Shown here: in pieces, positions 8,228 through 16,029 of the stretch | Layout: every line of letters begins with the position of its first letter | How positions within the stretch are numbered: the stretch's first letter is position 1 | Origin: Lewinellaceae bacterium | GTDB taxonomy: Bacteria; Bacteroidota; Bacteroidia; Chitinophagales; Saprospiraceae | Reading direction: 5' to 3' | DNA: 64,000 nt | Assembly: GCA_016712415.1 (NCBI GenBank) | Contig: JADJRC010000024.1 | Location: 10,030-74,029 of the forward strand | Notes under the pieces: model-generated | Told to the model about the DNA's origin: nothing | The model's input: the letters and a program-made list of their open reading frames with translations, nothing else | Database searches by the model: none | Position numbers and translations under genes: made by a program

Positions 8228-9512
8228 TTACACGTCGGAAAAGTTGTGAAAACGCTCAAAGCAGGATTTTTCCAGCATTTCCCGGTCGTCGGGATGCGCG
8301 ATATTAATCAGCGCTTTGGCCCGTTGCCGGAGGTTCTTCCCGAACAAATAAGCCACGCCGTATTCTGTAACGATATAATGCGCATGTGCCCGTGTGGTCA
8401 CCACACCCGCTCCTGGCTTGAGCAGGGGCACGATACGCGGGATACCTTTTGCGGTGCGCGAAGTGATCGCGATAATGGGTTTCCCACCTTCAGAAAGGGC
8501 TGCGCCGCGGATGAAGTCCATCTGACCTCCCACACCCGAATACTGATAACACCCGATCGAGTCGGCGCAGACCTGGCCTGTAACATCCACTTCAATGGCG
8601 CTGTTGATGGCAATCACCTTTGCATTGCGGCGAATAATATGCGGTTCGTTGACGTAGTCGATGTCGAGAAAAACAAAAGATGGATTATCGTCGACAAAAT
8701 CATACAGCCGCCGTGTGCCCAGTGCAAAGGCTGTCACGGTTTTGTTGGGGTGTACCGATTTATACCGGTTATTGATCACACCCTTTTCAACCAGATCGAT
8801 GATGCCGTCGGAAAACATTTCCGTATGCACACCGAGGTCTTTGTGCCCGTGCAGGCAACGCAGCACAGCATCCGGAATGGAGCCGATGCCCAGTTGCAGG
8901 GTACTGCGGTCTTCGATCAGGCCGGCTATCAGGCGCCCGATCTCCTGTTCGGCTGCCCCGGCATTATCGCTAAAATGCGCCTCGTGGAGCGGGACATCCT
9001 GAAAGACCATCGCGTGGAAGCTGTCCTGGTGGATCATGCCGTCGCCGTGGGTGCGCGGTACCTGCGGGTTTACCTGCGCAATCACATGCCGGGCGGTATT
9101 GACCGCCGACCGCGCAATATCGACCGAGGTGCCCAGCGAGCAAAACCCGTGGCGATCGGGTTCCGACACCTGTACAATCGCCACATCAAGGGGCAGGATG
9201 TTCCGTTTGAACAATTCGGGTATTTCACTCAAAAACACGGGTACGTAATCGCCGCGACCTTCTCCGACAGCCTTTCGAATGCTTCCCGAAACAAACAGCG
9301 AATTGAAATGAAAGGCAGATTGGTACTCCGGCTTATCTATTTCCAGGTCGCCATACAAACTGATGGAAATCAACTCTACATTTTTTAACCGCTCGGCCTG
9401 CCGGGCCAGTTGGTGCATCATGTACACGGGCGTGCAGGCGCTGCCGTGTACAAAAAACGCGGTTGCCGGATTGGATAACCTTAAGCGCCTCTTCGGCGGA
9501 TACGTAGTGCAT
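8228..9512 (-). CDS. Acetyl-CoA hydrolase/transferase family (4-hydroxybutyrate CoA-transferase-like), frame broken at 9452-9457
   Basis: The start ATG 9512 reads MHYVSAEEALKVIQSGNRVF. The frame then breaks in a run of six T (minus strand; A-run 9452-9457). Removing one base joins VHGSACTPVYMMHQLARQ and gives 427 residues, the normal family size. The rest is intact: an ETE/GxGxGSIPDAV-like segment (LQLGIGSIPDAVLRCL), the Glu-containing HTEMFSDGI loop expected to carry the CoA-thioester glutamate, and a C-terminal VTTRAHAHYIVTEYGVAYLFGKNLRQRA block. Family members transfer CoA between acetate and short-chain acids in the cytoplasm; the exact acyl substrate is not determined. Divergent from the 9659 gene. 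Confidence 0.88.
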
Positions 9513-9658
9513 TGTCGAGATTTGGGTTAAAATAAACCATTGTTAAACATATGCAAAAATGACCGATATCAGTGCCTTTTCGTGCCAGGATCATTGACAT
9601 TTTCTCCTTGAACGCAGACCTTTGAAAAATCGCATAAACAAACGTTAATATCACCGCC

Positions 9659-10057
9659 ATGGGAACAATTCAAAGGATACAATCGGCCAGCCAGATGCCG
9701 GTTGAGCGATATGCCGTTAACCGGCCGCTGGATTCAAAGATCGCCCTGATTTCCGGAGAAATTGACTTTTACCACCAATTGCTGAGGTGGCTGCTGATGA
9801 ATTGCCGGGACGATCAGCAAAAGGCCATTGAAGCACTGCAACAGGAACTTGAGGCGCTGAAGGACACTGAAATTCCGGCATTAACCGCCACGCTGCATCG
9901 TATTAAAAATGGAGAAAACGACCCTTCAAAGCCCGACCTGATCGTTTCCCTGACCCATCTTCAAAGTTGGGCGTACGATATCGAAGGCGCTTTTCATGCA
10001 CTCCGGTCGAAAATCCAGGAAGGCTTCGGCAAGTTCATACGGGTGCGCATCTGGTAA
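9659..10057 (+). CDS. Hypothetical helical protein
   Basis: The 132-residue, mostly helical protein has a likely coiled coil at about residues 55-75 (QQKAIEALQQELEALKD). There is no signal peptide or recognisable domain. It is transcribed away from the CoA-transferase gene. Its last codons lie in an imperfect direct repeat with the sequence just downstream (10034-10130), so the C-terminus could have been altered by duplication. Confidence 0.5.
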   Translation: MGTIQRIQSASQMPVERYAVNRPLDSKIALISGEIDFYHQLLRWLLMNCRDDQQKAIEALQQELEALKDTEIPALTATLHRIKNGENDPSKPDLIVSLTHLQSWAYDIEGAFHALRSKIQEGFGKFIRVRIW

Positions 10058-10130
10058 CGCGGGGTACCGCCGGCTTCAGCCGGATCCTCCCTGTGGGGTG
10101 CGCATCGGCAACGGGGGGGTATCGCCGGCG
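10034..10130. repeat. Imperfect ~33-bp direct repeat at a convergent gene junction
   Basis: A GGGTGCGCATC block followed by GGTAACG and GGGGTACCGCCGGC occurs at ~10037-10070. It recurs with about five changes at ~10096-10129. The first copy encodes the end of the hypothetical protein. The surrounding ~110 nt is very GC-rich and palindromic and may act as a two-way terminator between the convergent genes. Confidence 0.45.
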
Positions 10131-10168
10131 CGGACGCGGTACCACCCGGCGGTACCACCCTGCCCATC

Positions 10169-10648
10169 CTATTCTGCGGCCTCCAAACCCTTGGTGAAAT
10201 TGGTATACACATACACCGGGATCGGAAGCGGATCCAGGTACTGGTATATTACGGGTTTTACATCCTCCCAATTCAGTCCGCCCACTCCGGTAGCCAGCCG
10301 TGGAATGGCCACACTGCTGAGACCCTCCGCTTCTATGACCCTGGTCAGTTCCTTCAGGGCATGGCTGACGTTGCTGATCGATGCCCTGCCCGGATGTGAA
10401 TTGTTCGTTTTAGGAGCTTCCTGGGTGAACAGGTTTATAATACGGTGTTCTACGCCGCTCCAAATCCATGCGCCTCCCGGTTTGGGGTTGTATTGATGGC
10501 AGTAATGCCGGAAATCCTTGTACATGGATGGAAACGCCTCCCGAAGGCTCAATGCCAGGCCGCTGTCGAAATGATCGTTTGGCGCCACGCCGTGCGCAAT
10601 CGCACCGGCTTTTGAAAGCATAATATCGCCCGCTACTTCTTTAATCAT
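10169..10648 (-). CDS. Macro-domain protein (ADP-ribose binding/hydrolysis)
   Basis: The 159-residue protein is essentially one macro domain. It starts IKEVAGDIMLSKAGAIAHGV, where the usual N of HxxN is HGVAPNDHF. It continues with HRIINLFTQE and ends with SSVAIPRLATGVGGLNWEDV, the GxGGL phosphate-binding loop of ALC1/TARG1-like macro domains. Such proteins bind ADP-ribose or remove ADP-ribose or O-acetyl groups in the cytoplasm. No ART or toxin partner is adjacent, so the substrate is unknown. Confidence 0.85.
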   Translation of the reverse strand: MIKEVAGDIMLSKAGAIAHGVAPNDHFDSGLALSLREAFPSMYKDFRHYCHQYNPKPGGAWIWSGVEHRIINLFTQEAPKTNNSHPGRASISNVSHALKELTRVIEAEGLSSVAIPRLATGVGGLNWEDVKPVIYQYLDPLPIPVYVYTNFTKGLEAAE

Positions 10649-10788
10649 GTGTCCTTGTTATTTGGTGAATAAATTAAATCCAGGCCAAAGTTGGGCAAGG
10701 CGGTAATAAGCCGGGGATGACGACTGTCATCTCTGCACATGATGCTGAAAGAAGCGGGGGAGGATGAATTCAGGAGGACTATGCCAGG

Positions 10789-11143
10789 TTATGGCATAGC
10801 CTTCGAGGGGTTTGCATTCAGGTCGTGCGTAAACAGGAGTAACAGCAGGAGCCCGTTCAGCAGCAGCAATAACAGGTACCCGGGCCTGTAGTCGGCATTG
10901 ATAAGGAAAAGCACAACAACAAACCCCATACTGATAACGGATAACACTTTTGCCAAGGGGAAAGCCCCAGCGCCAGCGCATCACAAGACCCAGCGCCACC
11001 AGGGGACCTATGCCCGGCATGATTTTCATGTTGCCGCTTTCCGCTACGAACCAGGTTTTGAAACCAACGGGAATGGCCGCGATCAATACAATCAGCAAGG
11101 CCGCAAGAATCGCTGCCTGTTGTTTCGAAAGGATATTTTTCAT
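10789..11143 (-). CDS. Small multi-pass membrane protein (frame broken at 10961-10969)
   Basis: ATG 11143 gives MKNILSKQQAAILAALLIVL. A second hydrophobic stretch ends in GLVMRWRWG. The uninterrupted frame then becomes Cys/Pro-rich and unlikely. Removing one base in the GGGGC/TTTCCCC stretch (10961-10969) opens a hydrophobic continuation, KVLSVISMGFVVVLFLIN, then YRPGYLLLLLLNGLLLLLF, ending AMP at the stop 10789-10791. The repaired protein has 117 residues and four helices. No family is recognised. The hydrophobic periodicity supports the repaired frame. Confidence 0.65.
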
Positions 11144-11215
11144 TTAGAAAGCAATATGCAGAGTGATTTGTTGACGCCAAAAATAAAGCCTTTTCAGTTT
11201 TGAACATACATCCCC

Positions 11216-11223
11216 TACTTTTG
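11216..11223 (+). promoter_or_regulatory. Candidate Bacteroidota -7 element upstream of serC
   Basis: TACTTTTG matches TAnnTTTG and is followed by CACC, 48 nt before the serC start. A T-rich stretch (TTTTCAG) lies at about the -33 distance, but an exact TTG at the preferred spacing is not evident. Confidence 0.45.
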
Positions 11224-11270
11224 CACCGCACATTCCCCTTTCCTGACTACTCAAGCGCATACTACCATAC

Positions 11271-12347
11271 ATGAAACAACACAATTTCTCCGCCGGACCG
11301 GCCATCCTGCCGGCTTCGGTACTCAAGGAAGCCGGCAAAGCCGCTGTTAATTACCAGGGCATGGGCCTTAGCCTGCTCGAACTGTCGCACCGCGGCCCCG
11401 AATTCACCGCTATTATCGAGGAAGCCAACGCGCTCATGCGCGAAATCATAGGACTGCCCGACGATTACCATGTCCTGTGGCTGACCGGCGGCGCAAGCAC
11501 GCAGTTCTACATGGCGCCCTTCAACCTGCTGAACGAAGGCGAAACCGCCGCCTACCTCGAAACGGGCGTATGGGCCAACAAGGCCATCAAGGAGGCAAAA
11601 CTGTTCGGCAATGTGGAGATCGTCGCTTCCTCCAAGGACCAGAATTATTCCTTTATTCCAAAAGAATACAAGGTGCCCAAACACGCCAAATATTTCCATA
11701 TCACGAGCAACAACACCATTTACGGTACACAGCAGCACAAATTCCCCAAAACCCAGGTGCCGCTTGTTTGCGATATGTCGTCCGATTTTCTGAGCCGCCC
11801 TTTCGATCCTCATCCGTTCGGACTCATTTACGCAGGGGCGCAGAAAAACCTCGGCCCGGCCGGTACAACGGTCGTGATCGTTCGGGAAGACATGCTTGGT
11901 ACCGTGCAACGCAGCATACCCAGCATGCTCGATTACCGCACCTTTATCAAGGAAAACTCCCTGTATAATACGCCTCCGGTATTTCCCATCTATGTCAGCA
12001 TGCTGACCCTGCGGTGGATCAGGAAAAACGGAGGACTGAAAGGCATGCAGCGCCGCAACAGGGCAAAGGCGGCTATCCTGTACGATGAGATCGACCGCAA
12101 TCCGCTCTTCAAGGGCACTGTGGCAAAGGAGGACCGCTCCCTGATGAACATCTGTTTTGTGATGGAAGAAAAATACGCCGCATTGGAGAAGGACTTCCTG
12201 AAAGAGACAGAAGCCAACGGCATGAGCGGTCTGAAGGGGCACCGTTCCGTGGGCGGTTTTCGCGCCAGCACGTACAATGCGCTGCCCAAAGCCAGCGTTC
12301 AGGCCCTGATCGACCTGATGCGCGATTTCGCGCAGCGGCATGCGTGA
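11271..12347 (+). CDS. serC: Phosphoserine aminotransferase
   Basis: The 358-residue protein begins MKQHNFSAGPAILPASVLKE, the SerC signature. It contains the substrate/PLP region LTGGASTQFYMAPFNLL (residues ~72-88), DMSSDFLSRPFD and the PLP lysine Lys192 in YAGAQKNLGPAGTTVVI. The C-terminus GHRSVGGFRASTYNALP is also typical. It converts 3-phosphohydroxypyruvate plus glutamate to phosphoserine in serine synthesis, and also serves pyridoxal phosphate synthesis where that route exists. It is a cytosolic class-V aminotransferase. serA is not in this window. The length is normal. Confidence 0.97.
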   Translation: MKQHNFSAGPAILPASVLKEAGKAAVNYQGMGLSLLELSHRGPEFTAIIEEANALMREIIGLPDDYHVLWLTGGASTQFYMAPFNLLNEGETAAYLETGVWANKAIKEAKLFGNVEIVASSKDQNYSFIPKEYKVPKHAKYFHITSNNTIYGTQQHKFPKTQVPLVCDMSSDFLSRPFDPHPFGLIYAGAQKNLGPAGTTVVIVREDMLGTVQRSIPSMLDYRTFIKENSLYNTPPVFPIYVSMLTLRWIRKNGGLKGMQRRNRAKAAILYDEIDRNPLFKGTVAKEDRSLMNICFVMEEKYAALEKDFLKETEANGMSGLKGHRSVGGFRASTYNALPKASVQALIDLMRDFAQRHA

Positions 12348-12386
12348 ACAGGCCTCTGCCCCCGCTAATCAATCGTATTGCCCGCT

Positions 12387-13133
12387 ATGCCTCGCAAACA
12401 ACAAAAATACAGCGCCACCATTACCGTAAACGACATGCAGTTGCCGGTCGAAGTGGTGATGGAACACCGCAACGGCCACAGGTACAGTGTGACGGGTAAA
12501 CGGATCGGTATGCGACTTCCGCTAAACCTGTCGGCTCAGGATGTGCACGACCACCTGAAAGAACTGGAGCGCCACGTGGCAAAATGGGCCGCCAAACGGG
12601 CGACCCTGCTCGCGCCGTTCCTCCCCAAAGCCTACAACAGCGGCGATTTGCTCGAGGTGGGACAACGCCGGTATATCCTCGATATCGTGGAAGAAGGGCG
12701 GGGCTCGCATACCGGAAAACTCATCGGCAACACGATTGCCCTGCGACTGAGCGACCGCTCTACAACGGCCAACAAGGTAAAGGCCATCAAAACCCTGCTT
12801 TCCCGTATCGTCGCCGGCGATTTTAAACCCGAAATAGAGCAACGTGTGCTACAGGTCAACCGCAGCACGTTCAACCGGACGATAAAGGGAATTTTTCTGA
12901 AATACAACCACTCTAACTGGGGCAGCTGCTCGCACAACGGCAATATCAATCTGTCTACACGACTGCTTTTTGCACCGCCGGATGTGCAGGACTATGTTAT
13001 TTTACACGAACTTGCACACCTCGTGGAACTCAACCATTCCGATCGTTTTTGGGCTTTGGTAGAGCAGTATATGCCCGATTACCGGGAAAAGGAACAGTGG
13101 CTTAACCAGTATGGCAGAACCTGCGATTTTTAA
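12387..13133 (+). CDS. YgjP-like zinc metallopeptidase (SprT/WLM-like)
   Basis: ATG 12387 is used; an in-frame TTG at 12378 is less likely. The 248-residue protein has the YgjP/UPF0758-type layout: an N-terminal beta region, then NWGSCSHNGNINLSTRLLFA, then ILHELAHLVELNHSDRFW with the zinc motif HELAH at residues 207-211 and a third His ten residues on. Related proteins have been described as predicted metal-dependent hydrolases or UTP pyrophosphatases. Protease activity has not been shown for most members. It lies 39 nt after serC and 10 nt before the globin gene, so a small operon is likely. Confidence 0.85.
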   Translation: MPRKQQKYSATITVNDMQLPVEVVMEHRNGHRYSVTGKRIGMRLPLNLSAQDVHDHLKELERHVAKWAAKRATLLAPFLPKAYNSGDLLEVGQRRYILDIVEEGRGSHTGKLIGNTIALRLSDRSTTANKVKAIKTLLSRIVAGDFKPEIEQRVLQVNRSTFNRTIKGIFLKYNHSNWGSCSHNGNINLSTRLLFAPPDVQDYVILHELAHLVELNHSDRFWALVEQYMPDYREKEQWLNQYGRTCDF

Positions 13134-13143
13134 CGCCTGAACA

Positions 13144-13533
13144 ATGAAACCGGACATTTCCACTTCTGAAGACGTCAAACAACTGATCAATACTTTTTAC
13201 GAAAAGGTTCAGCGCGACGATGTGATCGGGTATATCTTCAACGATATAGCCAAAGTAAACTGGTCGGCGCACCTGCCGGTCATGCGTATGCCTTCTGGGA
13301 TTTTCTGTTGCTGGGCAATGCCGACGCCTATCGGGGGCAACCCGATACAAAAACACTTCGACCTGCACGCCAGACACCCCCTGAAGGCTGCCCATTTCGA
13401 CCGCTGGCTGGCGCTTTTTCAATCCACGGTGGATGAGTTGTTTGAAGGTTCGAACGCGGACAATGCCAAATTCCGGGCTTATGCCATCGCAGAGACCTGG
13501 AAGCCCAAATTCGACGGGCCCTTTGCAGGCTGA
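13144..13533 (+). CDS. Group III truncated haemoglobin (internal frame wobble 13281-13337)
   Basis: The 129-residue protein begins MKPDISTSEDVKQLINTFYE and later shows HFDLHARHPLKAAHFDRWLALF, the group III (trHbP) pattern. That segment includes the expected proximal histidine region. Between about residues 47 and 64 the frame reads RMPSGIFCCWAMPTPIGG, which does not fit. The +2 frame of the same DNA gives YAFWDFLLLGNADAYRG, an excellent match to the usual YxFWxxLLLG segment. Two compensating indels are therefore likely, one at ~13281-13290 and one in the G-run 13333-13337. The product would bind O2 or NO in the cytoplasm. Confidence 0.85.
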   Translation: MKPDISTSEDVKQLINTFYEKVQRDDVIGYIFNDIAKVNWSAHLPVMRMPSGIFCCWAMPTPIGGNPIQKHFDLHARHPLKAAHFDRWLALFQSTVDELFEGSNADNAKFRAYAIAETWKPKFDGPFAG

Positions 13534-13539
13534 AAAAGA

Positions 13540-13993
13540 TTAGTTTTTCCCGTTCCGGCGCTCCTGCCTGCGCTCCCGGAATTCCTGGAGCCGCTTGAGC
13601 AACGTCTCGCGAAACTCCCGTTCTGCCCTGGGCAGCTTGGCGATTTTCCGGATGGGCAGCACCTTGCGGAGTTTCTGTACCAGCTCTTTTTCCAGGTCAA
13701 ATTCCTTTTGGCGCACCTCGAAGTATTTCTTTACGTATTCTTCCACTTCGGTGTCGCTCATACCGTCGATCTGACCTTCCGGCTTGAGCTGTTTTTGCAG
13801 GGGTTTCTTTCGATTCCACGTACTCGTTAAAAATGGGCCAGAAGTTTTGCGCTTCTTCAGATGTGAGGTTCAGCACCCGGGTATACACCTCGGCGCGGAT
13901 GGCTTTCAGTCGCTCGCTCACGTCCTTTTGAGCCTGTGCCGTTTGAAAAAAAGCGGCCGTGAGCAGGATAACGGTGATAATATGGCGCTTCAT
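13540..13993 (-). CDS. Spy/CpxP-like periplasmic protein, third gene of a sigma/anti-sigma unit (frame broken at 13804-13810)
   Basis: ATG 13993 encodes a signal peptide (MKRHIITVILLTAAFFQTAQ) and VLNLTSEEAQNFWPIFNEYV, the pattern of proteins often named sensor of ECF-type sigma factor. The frame breaks at TCGAAAGAAACCCC (minus strand). Deleting one A gives ESKKPLQKQLKPEGQID and joins MSDTEVEEYVKKYFEVRQKE and a basic C-terminal coiled coil, 150 residues in all. It lies 33 nt downstream of the anti-sigma-like gene. A periplasmic sensor or chaperone role is inferred from context. Confidence 0.75.
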
Positions 13994-14026
13994 AGTAGGA
14001 GAGAGTTCGGAGACAATGTTTTGTTG

Positions 14027-14560
14027 TTACAGTATGCTTTCAAGTTCTTCATCGCTCATTTCGCGGAGCAACAGTTCGATCGCTTCGGGCGACAAGCCTT
14101 CCAGTCCAGGTGTTTGCAAGGGGGTAACGGGTGGTGCAACAACTTCTGCCTCCCGATCCTTCGCAACCGCTGCCAACTGGTCTACCTCAAAATCACTGAT
14201 ATTTTGCAGGATGTAGGCTTCGATCAATTCTTCTTCGGATGGCTGCGTATGCACGACAACCGGTTGTACTGCCGCCGGCGTCGGAGCGAAAAACCGCTTG
14301 GCTGTAAGGACAACGACGAACAGCGCCGCCAAAGCGGCAATGACCTGCGGCCGGAACAGCCATGCCCGTATCCCGTTTCTTTTCACGGACCCGGCAATGG
14401 TCTGGCGTCGCGTGCCCATTGTGTCGAGCCTGGTCAGGACGGAATCTTCCAACGCATCGAAATAACCTTCCGGTACACGCATCCCGTCGTTCTGCTGTTT
14501 CAGGTCGTGCAGTTTGGGTGACAAGCCCTTTAGTTCCTCTTGTAGCGATTCTTGTTTCAT
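14027..14560 (-). CDS. Membrane-bound anti-sigma-like protein
   Basis: The 177-residue protein has a cytoplasmic N-terminal ~80 residues containing MRVPEGYFDALEDSVLTRLD, a motif common in Bacteroidota anti-sigma-like membrane proteins. A single transmembrane helix (residues ~91-108, VIAALAALFVVVLTAK) follows, then an acidic periplasmic domain with EEELIEAYILQNISDFEVDQ and a C-terminal ELLLREMSDEELESIL. It lies 21 nt after the ECF sigma gene on the same strand. The partner role is inferred from position and topology; no classic zinc-binding HxxxCxxC motif is present. Confidence 0.75.
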   Translation of the reverse strand: MKQESLQEELKGLSPKLHDLKQQNDGMRVPEGYFDALEDSVLTRLDTMGTRRQTIAGSVKRNGIRAWLFRPQVIAALAALFVVVLTAKRFFAPTPAAVQPVVVHTQPSEEELIEAYILQNISDFEVDQLAAVAKDREAEVVAPPVTPLQTPGLEGLSPEAIELLLREMSDEELESIL

Positions 14561-14581
14561 GTCGCTTGTGTTGTTGCAGGT

Positions 14582-15172
14582 TTAATGGTCGGTTTCTTTG
14601 AAGACGGCTTCTATTTTTTTCACGGCATGGTGGAAGGAGGCTTTCAGTGCCCCCACCGAAGTGTCGAGCAATACCGCCATTTCTTCATACGGCATTTCGT
14701 CAAAGTACCGCAAGTTGAATACAAGTCGCTGTTTATCAGGCAGTCGGGCAATGGACTGTTGCAGTTTTACCTGCACCTCGTCGCCGTCAAACCATTCATC
14801 AGCCTGCAGGCGGTTGGTCTGCAGTACCGTTTCGTCGTCGAGGGAAGCAGATGCGTGTCGTGCCTTGCCTTGCAAATACGTGATCGATTCGTTGGTCGCA
14901 ATCCGGTACAGCCAGGTATACAGTTTGGATTTGCCTTCAAATTGCAGGATGCCGCGGTAAATTTTAATGAACGTGTTTTGCAGGACATCGTCGGCGTCTT
15001 CATGTACCAGCACTAGCCGGCGGATATGCCAGTACAATCGCTCCCGGTATTGGGACATCAGCAACCGGAACCCGCGCTCAAACGTGTTGTCGGAGCGCAG
15101 CAGTTCCAATATCTGTTCATCTGACACGGGTTTTTTCGTCGCTGATACCTGCAAACTGTCGAACTTTAACAC
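14582..15172 (-). CDS. ECF-family RNA polymerase sigma factor
   Basis: The 196-residue reading has region 2 (QYRERLYWHIRRLVLVHEDA, then DVLQNTFIKIYRG) and region 4 (LPDKQRLVFNLRYFDEMPYE, then EMAVLLDTSVGALKASFHHA), the ECF layout. There is no ATG at the start. GTG 15172 is the furthest start, and a good promoter at 15178-15207 would place transcription initiation at about 15172. Translation is therefore either leaderless from GTG or begins at a downstream TTG/GTG such as 15154. The gene heads a three-gene unit with the anti-sigma-like and Spy-like genes. Confidence 0.92.
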   Translation of the reverse strand: MLKFDSLQVSATKKPVSDEQILELLRSDNTFERGFRLLMSQYRERLYWHIRRLVLVHEDADDVLQNTFIKIYRGILQFEGKSKLYTWLYRIATNESITYLQGKARHASASLDDETVLQTNRLQADEWFDGDEVQVKLQQSIARLPDKQRLVFNLRYFDEMPYEEMAVLLDTSVGALKASFHHAVKKIEAVFKETDH

Positions 15173-15177
15173 TAGGA

Positions 15178-15207
15178 CGAAAATAAGGCGGGTTGGTTTA
15201 ATTGCAA
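15178..15207 (-). promoter_or_regulatory. Bacteroidota-type promoter for the ECF sigma operon
   Basis: On the minus strand TTG (15205-15207) is followed after 19 nt by TATTTTCG (15178-15185), one mismatch from TAnnTTTG. The spacing is right for the -33/-7 pair of the Bacteroidota primary sigma factor. Confidence 0.5.
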
Positions 15208-15211
15208 CAAT

Positions 15212-15244
15212 AAAAAAACGCCGGACTGTTGTACAGCCGGCGCC
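15212..15244 (-). terminator. Rho-independent terminator downstream of the AntA-like gene
   Basis: Read on the minus strand, CGCCGG/CCGGCG plus an inner CTGT/ACAG stem forms a strong hairpin (15219-15242). It is followed directly by TTTTTTTATT. It separates the AntA-like gene from the sigma operon on the same strand. Confidence 0.8.
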
Positions 15245-15270
15245 TTTGTTGTTTTTATAATACGCCTGGG

Positions 15271-15612
15271 TCAGGCAGCCTGTTGAAACAGGTTCATCTG
15301 GCCATTATGGGCTACCGCATCGAGCAGCCGGGCGTATTTTAGTTTTTCCTTGCTTGTGGTGCGCAAGGCAATGAGCTTGGCGAGCTCGAGCGTAAGGTAA
15401 AAATCCTCGATGGGCTCGCCCGGGCGAGCGCGTTTGGCAAAGTCGCGGTAGGGCTGAGGGCGGCGTATGCCGTCGTGGAATTCGTAAGCGTCGCGCAACC
15501 ACCTGCGGACTTGTGCGCCGTATTGACGGACAGGAAGTTTGAGCACTGCGTGCAGGTTGGATGCCGTCACAACCCTGGTGCCCTGTTTGCTTTCGTATAC
15601 TTCGAGTTTCAT
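15271..15612 (-). CDS. AntA/AntB antirepressor-like protein
   Basis: ATG 15612 (MKLEVYESKQGTRVVTASNL) gives 113 residues; an in-frame TTG six bases upstream is not favoured. The pattern of VTASNLHAVL, a basic VRRWLRDAYEFHDGI segment, and DFYLTLELAKLIALRTTSKE then KLKYARLLD resembles the AntA/AntB and phage antirepressor DNA-binding fold. In those proteins the YxLTxxxAKxIAM helix precedes a KG(R/K)xxRxY segment. No other prophage genes are near, so it is probably a domesticated or standalone regulator. The DNA-binding role is inferred. Confidence 0.6.
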   Translation of the reverse strand: MKLEVYESKQGTRVVTASNLHAVLKLPVRQYGAQVRRWLRDAYEFHDGIRRPQPYRDFAKRARPGEPIEDFYLTLELAKLIALRTTSKEKLKYARLLDAVAHNGQMNLFQQAA

Positions 15613-15830
15613 ATCCAACTCGTTTAATTGCTGTGTGTATTTTGTTTTAAACGCGATACAAAAATAAACAAGTTGTTTTTAAAAACAAATTATTGAATAC
15701 TTTTTTTTGTAAAATTTTTTGTGTTATTTTATAAGTAATTTATAATCAGTTATTTATGCCAATACCGCATAAGGCGCATGCGTCGTGCAGGAGCATTTCA
15801 AAACCGGCACGCTTTGTCAGGTTTGTCTGT
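15613..15830. other. AT-rich intergenic region upstream of HMG-CoA synthase
   Basis: Apart from the promoter listed separately, the ~417 nt between the AntA-like gene and HMG-CoA synthase holds no credible ORF. The stretch 15645-15765 is strongly AT-rich with long A and T runs, and could be an upstream activating or bent-DNA segment. Confidence 0.4.
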
Positions 15831-15859
15831 TTGGATGTTCGGGTAAACATATATCTTCG
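15831..15859 (+). promoter_or_regulatory. Candidate promoter of the HMG-CoA synthase gene
   Basis: TTG (15831-15833) is followed after 18 nt by TATCTTCG (15852-15859), one mismatch from TAnnTTTG. It lies ~170 nt upstream of the start codon, implying a long 5' leader. Confidence 0.4.
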
Positions 15860-16029
15860 CCCGCTGTTTACTGCGCTGCTGCCCTGTAGCGCGTTTTCCC
15901 TAACCACACATCATTCATTGTAGTCTTTCCCTGCGGTTCGCCACACTGTTGGGTCCTGCTTTGCTGTTGCAGCAAGGCGGAAGCGAACAATTCATTTTCA
16001 ACACTCGTATCAAACGGCTGGAAACCAAC

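Noticed and set aside
8153..9388. 411-residue plus-strand frame
   Set aside because: Antisense to the CoA-transferase, which has strong family motifs.
11261..12341. 359-residue minus-strand frame over serC
   Set aside because: A shadow of serC, whose plus-strand product is an unmistakable phosphoserine aminotransferase.
15271..15612. Prophage remnant based on the AntA-like gene
   Set aside because: No integrase, capsid, tail or att-like repeats are near; one antirepressor-like gene is not enough.
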